Shown piece by piece: positions 56,518 to 56,635 of a stretch of 56,635 nucleotides of DNA. Each line of letters opens with the position of its first letter. The stretch's first letter is position 1. Below the pieces are notes generated by a model. It was not told the DNA's origin. It did no database searches and saw only the letters and a program-made list of their open reading frames with translations. The stretch is from Erwinia mallotivora (GTDB lineage Bacteria > Pseudomonadota > Gammaproteobacteria > Enterobacterales > Enterobacteriaceae): NCBI RefSeq assembly GCF_000590885.1, contig NZ_JFHN01000023.1:1-56635 (forward strand), written 5' to 3'. A program made the position numbers and the translations under genes.

Positions 56518-56635
56518 AAGTTGCGTCCTTGCAATCAAATAAAATTGTCTTCCTGACATTGATAACTAGTAACATATAAATTTAATAAATCAATAGGCTT
56601 AAACTATTAATTGATAATTTTCTAATAATTTATTT
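56518..56635. other. AT-rich end of window
   Basis: About 120 bp of very AT-rich sequence up to the window edge, probably the promoter of the minus-strand gene. Nothing else is seen. Confidence 0.4.

Overview
The window looks like chromosomal DNA of an enterobacterium (order Enterobacterales). The grounds are a galactitol (gat) operon with a GatR that closely resembles the E. coli one, a DsbB-type oxidase with its small DUF5993 partner, periplasmic gamma-glutamyltransferase, and an integrative conjugative element (ICE) backbone of the SPI-7/PFGI-1 type joined to the 3' part of a tRNA-Phe gene. Genus cannot be fixed from the sequence alone; an Erwinia/Pantoea-like or related plant- or insect-associated enteric would fit.

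Layout. (1) 1-3810: the 3' end of an IS630-family transposase cuts into an MFS sugar transporter, which is followed by a complete GH78 alpha-L-rhamnosidase and a small conserved protein. (2) 4353-7749: a thiol/glutathione group of DUF5993 protein, DsbB-like oxidase, phytochelatin-synthase-like protease and gamma-glutamyltransferase; the last two have signal peptides. (3) 8316-12642: a compact biosynthetic cluster with an arginine:X amidinotransferase, two paralogous ATP-grasp ligases and a small membrane-anchored protein; it looks like a minimal pathway for a guanidino-type peptide that I cannot name. (4) 12958-19448: gatZABCDY on the minus strand with gatR divergent. (5) 19883-23553: SDR oxidoreductase, LysR regulator, rhodanese, and small proteins. 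(6) 23981-30169: a single gene of about 2,062 codons, AT-rich, whose C-terminus resembles the ExoY / CyaA / edema-factor nucleotidyl cyclase domain; a candidate large toxin or effector.

(7) 30478-33288: remnant of one ICE end: an IS481 transposase 5' piece fused to the 3' part of a MobH-type relaxase (TraI_2/DUF1528), a frameshifted tyrosine integrase, and a 50-bp att repeat identical, as far as I recall it, to the 3' end of tRNA-Phe. (8) 33354-45586: the left part of a second ICE: parA, a frameshifted dnaB-like helicase, parB, zinc-finger protein, DUF2786, a 31-codon microprotein, DUF2857, STY4528-family replication protein, a duplicated ~94-bp repeat, TIGR03761 protein, topoisomerase III, DUF3577 protein and SSB. 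The order int - att - parA implies two elements in tandem (or a circular-form junction).

(9) 45650-56635: a strikingly AT-rich island interrupting the ICE. It starts with a Tn554-like / gamma-mobile-trio-like module (three tyrosine recombinases, one frameshifted, plus a small coiled-coil protein), then carries a candidate ADP-ribosyltransferase-fold toxin with a small upstream partner, bracketed by 19-bp direct repeats, a YafO-family toxin with a small overlapping upstream gene, a MobC/MOB relaxase pair with a candidate oriT, a DUF4755-like membrane protein with a BamE-like lipoprotein, and an unrecognised gene on the opposite strand.

All assignments come from reading the sequence and from memory of protein families; no database search was run.
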